Shown in pieces: positions 16,061 to 17,491 of a DNA stretch of 17,491 nt (the stretch's first letter is position 1; each line of letters starts with the position of its first letter). Position numbers and translations under genes: made by a program. The notes below the pieces were generated by a model that had not been told where the DNA came from, made no database searches, and saw only the letters and a program-made list of their open reading frames with translations. Origin of the DNA: Flavobacteriia bacterium. Lineage in GTDB: Bacteria; Bacteroidota; Bacteroidia; Flavobacteriales; Flavobacteriaceae. The DNA is taken from contig QNYL01000018.1 in NCBI GenBank assembly GCA_003973375.1, forward strand, positions 1 through 17,491. Reading direction: 5' to 3'.

Positions 16061-16771
16061 TCAGGCTTTCAGGTAAACTTTGTATTCAGGATAGAGATTA
16101 CACATTTCTTCTTCGAGCTTTGGAGGAACCAAAGTGATAAGTATATAGACAAAAATGCTAAATACAGTAAGAAAGAACGAGGAAAGAAAAAGTTCTGTTG
16201 AATTCAGGGAGGAAGTGCCGTCAAGATCGATGTATTTGAGTAGCTGAATCGGGATTTGAATTGAAATAATAAAGAGCAGACCCGATTGTTTGATCACTTC
16301 ATCAATCATCCATTTCTTGCCGGTTCTTTTAAATCTTTTTTTAAGTTTTGAACTGTACCTAAGCCCAAATACTACAGGAAAAATAAAAATGATCCAGAAG
16401 GCAATGATCAGTATTGAAATCTCATGCCCGGTAAGTTTTAATATTGAAAAAACAATTAAAGAGATGGTCAGGGTAATGATGATCTTCGGAAGCTTAAAAT
16501 AATCTTTAAAGATCTGCCATAATACTTTCCAGTAGTGTTTGTTTACTGCTTTTGATTTATCTGCAATCACATCCATAAACCCGAAAATGCCAAACTTTTT
16601 AAAAGCTTTGTTCTTTGCCTGGTCAAAACTCAGATTGGGTTCTTTCTCCCAGATCGCCTCGATATCATTGGCCAGATGATCCACCAGTTCTGTTTGCAGA
16701 TCGTACCATTCTACATAATGTGCTCTGGTAAATTTATAAAGTTGATCGATATGTTCTTTGGTAAGTTTCAT
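16061..16771 (-). CDS. Membrane protein with HAAS/permease-prefix-like N-terminal domain
   Basis: The protein has 236 residues. The N-terminal part, about 1-65 (HIDQLYKFTRAHYVEWYDLQ then TELVDHLANDIE, ending in FDQAKNKAFKKFG), has the pattern of HAAS/permease-prefix domains: an ELxDHL motif and a terminal FG turn. Four membrane helices follow at about 96-113, 116-137, 163-180 and 196-215, with a basic cytoplasmic loop KLKKRFKRTGKK (142-153). The C-terminus EEMCNLYPEYKVYLKA is polar. Proteins of this type often accompany PadR-like regulators and membrane stress systems, but no regulator is in the window. Its ATG overlaps the stop of the upstream ORF fragment (ATGA), so the two form a coupled pair. 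The function is unknown. Confidence 0.75.
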   Translation of the reverse strand: MKLTKEHIDQLYKFTRAHYVEWYDLQTELVDHLANDIEAIWEKEPNLSFDQAKNKAFKKFGIFGFMDVIADKSKAVNKHYWKVLWQIFKDYFKLPKIIITLTISLIVFSILKLTGHEISILIIAFWIIFIFPVVFGLRYSSKLKKRFKRTGKKWMIDEVIKQSGLLFIISIQIPIQLLKYIDLDGTSSLNSTELFLSSFFLTVFSIFVYILITLVPPKLEEEMCNLYPEYKVYLKA

Positions 16772-16923
16772 ATGGACTGGAGTTCTTTATATAATCGATT
16801 GTATTCAGTTTGTGTTTTACGATAAACTTTAAGTCCTGTAAAGAACCAGATTAAACTCAGGATCACATAGCCTGTGAAAATTGAAAGGTAGACCCCTCTT
16901 TGGAATAAAATAGAGACAGCTAT
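16768..16923 (-). pseudogene. 3' end of a membrane-protein gene, cut off at the 70-bp repeat array
   Basis: The minus-strand frame from 16923 to TGA (16770-16768) encodes IAVSILFQRGVYLSIFTGYV followed by ILSLIWFFTGLKVYRKTQTE and YNRLYKELQSI. The last 35-40 residues look like real bacterial protein: one membrane helix then a basic, polar tail. The stop overlaps the next start as ATGA. Upstream, the frame enters repeat unit 1 and meets a stop at 16926-16924, and no usable ATG exists, so the 5' part of the gene is missing. The break lies somewhere within about 16889-16905. Either a repeat insertion or an assembly join removed the rest. Confidence 0.6.
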
Positions 16924-17308
16924 TCAGCATTATGCAAAGCCTGCGCAAAAATAGCGGATAGACCCCTTTTTGGTTTGTGTAGACCAGAGAATAGACCTAT
17001 ACAAAAGGTATCTGTTATCTATTATTAGTAGTAGTATTTTTCGAGCAACATAGAGACAGCTATACTGCATTATTCAAAGCCTGTGCAAATAAAGGGTGTA
17101 GACCCTTCTTTCGAGCAACACAGAGACAGTTATTCTGCATTATGCAAAGCCTGTGCAAATATAGGGTGTCGACCCCTCTTTCGTGCAACACAGAGACAGT
17201 TATTCTGCATTATATAAAGTATGCACATATATTCGGGGCAGACCCCTTCGTCAGGCAAATACACACAGCTGTTCTGCACTACATAAAGCAAGTGGAAATG
17301 TTCGTGGA
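16889..17308. repeat. Tandem array of six 70-bp units
   Basis: The landmark GACCC recurs at 16891, 16961, 17101, 17171 and 17241, and AGAGACAG at 16912, 17052, 17122 and 17192, always at multiples of exactly 70. Units 16889-16958, 17029-17098, 17099-17168 and 17169-17238 are clearly alike, sharing AGAGACAGYTAT, CTGCATTAT and GCAAAGCCTGTGCAAAT. Unit 2 (16959-17028) keeps its first 15 nt but is otherwise degenerate. Unit 6 (17239-17308) is strongly diverged. Seventy is not a multiple of three and the frames are full of stops, so it is not a protein repeat. There is no constant-repeat/unique-spacer pattern, so it is not CRISPR. Confidence 0.85.
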
Positions 17309-17491
17309 GGGGTGAACCGACCTCGGCGGCCTCTTTAAGCGAACGAACCCGAATATGTTGGTGGACAGATGGAGACGACAAAGACGATAGCGAAGTGGAC
17401 GCGTGCCGGTGGCGTTGAAATGCGGGTGAGCCGTACGAAGTACAGGGGTCAGGACAAAATCGATCTGCGGTATTGGATGGAGGGTGACAAG
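17309..17491. other. GC-richer terminal segment of different composition
   Basis: Beyond the array the composition shifts to well over half G+C by eye, unlike the A/T-rich genes elsewhere. Codon use in its open frame (ACG, GCG, CGG, CTG) also differs from the rest of the window. It may belong to another replicon or organism. Confidence 0.5.
17339..17491 (+). CDS. Open frame running off the window, possibly a PC4-like nucleic-acid-binding domain
   Basis: After TAA at 17336-17338 the frame stays open to the last base. From ATG 17369 it reads METTKTIAKWTRAGG followed by VEMRVSRTKYRGQDKIDLRY and WMEGDK. The segment MRVSRTKYRGQDKIDLRYW resembles the beta-strand core of PC4/YdbC-type single-strand-binding domains (basic strand, then KGxxxIDIRxW), but only about 30 residues are visible and this is a weak pattern match. 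There is no recognisable start signal. It could be a chance open frame in GC-rich DNA. Confidence 0.3.

Noticed and set aside
16889..17308. CRISPR array
   Set aside because: Units are alike over most of their 70 bp with gradual divergence; there are no constant short repeats separated by unique spacers and no cas genes.
17130..17381. 83-codon minus-strand ORF across the repeat array
   Set aside because: It crosses repeat units in shifting frames (70 is not a multiple of three), has no family character and is considered chance.

Overview
The window comes from a low-GC member of the Bacteroidota, most likely a Flavobacteriaceae-type bacterium. Evidence: ATP synthase genes in the Bacteroidota arrangement (a-subunit with an N-terminal signal peptide, no atpD/atpC in the cluster), two type IX secretion genes (porT and sprE/porW), a menaquinone methyltransferase, promoter -7 boxes of the Bacteroidota type TAnnTTTG, and little sign of Shine-Dalgarno sequences. 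Family-level placement is inference.

Left part (1-6437). The 3' end of an M14-type zinc carboxypeptidase converges on a cytochrome c lipoprotein gene across a bidirectional terminator. Then come prfA (release factor 1) with a tRNA-Pro(CGG) 11 nt downstream, a minus-strand pair ubiE/menG-porT, and plus-strand queA and rlmN, the last two both acting on tRNA/rRNA.

Middle (6406-7511). The last 36 bp of the rlmN locus (final 11 sense codons, stop and 4 nt) are repeated perfectly 1,070 bp downstream, directly before the terminator shared with the ATP synthase operon. The 1,034 bp between the copies is very AT-rich. It holds degraded gene remnants, one intact small three-helix membrane ORF, several hairpins and a 167-bp MITE-like element with terminal inverted repeats. 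The simplest reading is a small integrated element or island remnant that used the conserved rlmN 3' end as its attachment site and restored the gene on entry. This is the most interesting part of the window.

Right part (7567-15975, all minus strand). Reading in the direction of transcription: sprE/porW (gliding and type IX secretion TPR lipoprotein), a bactofilin, an AtpZ/AtpI-type small membrane protein, a four-helix membrane protein in the place of a second AtpI, then atpB-E-F-H-A-G. A very strong hairpin lies just after atpE and a weaker terminator-like hairpin just after atpA, suggesting post-transcriptional control of subunit amounts. The beta and epsilon subunits are not in this window.

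Right edge (16061-17491). A membrane protein with a HAAS/permease-prefix-like N-terminus is translationally coupled to the 3' end of an upstream membrane-protein gene. That upstream gene is cut off after about 50 codons by an array of six exact-length 70-bp repeat units, followed by GC-richer sequence with an open frame running off the window. The change in composition suggests an island boundary, a foreign repeat or an assembly chimera at this edge.
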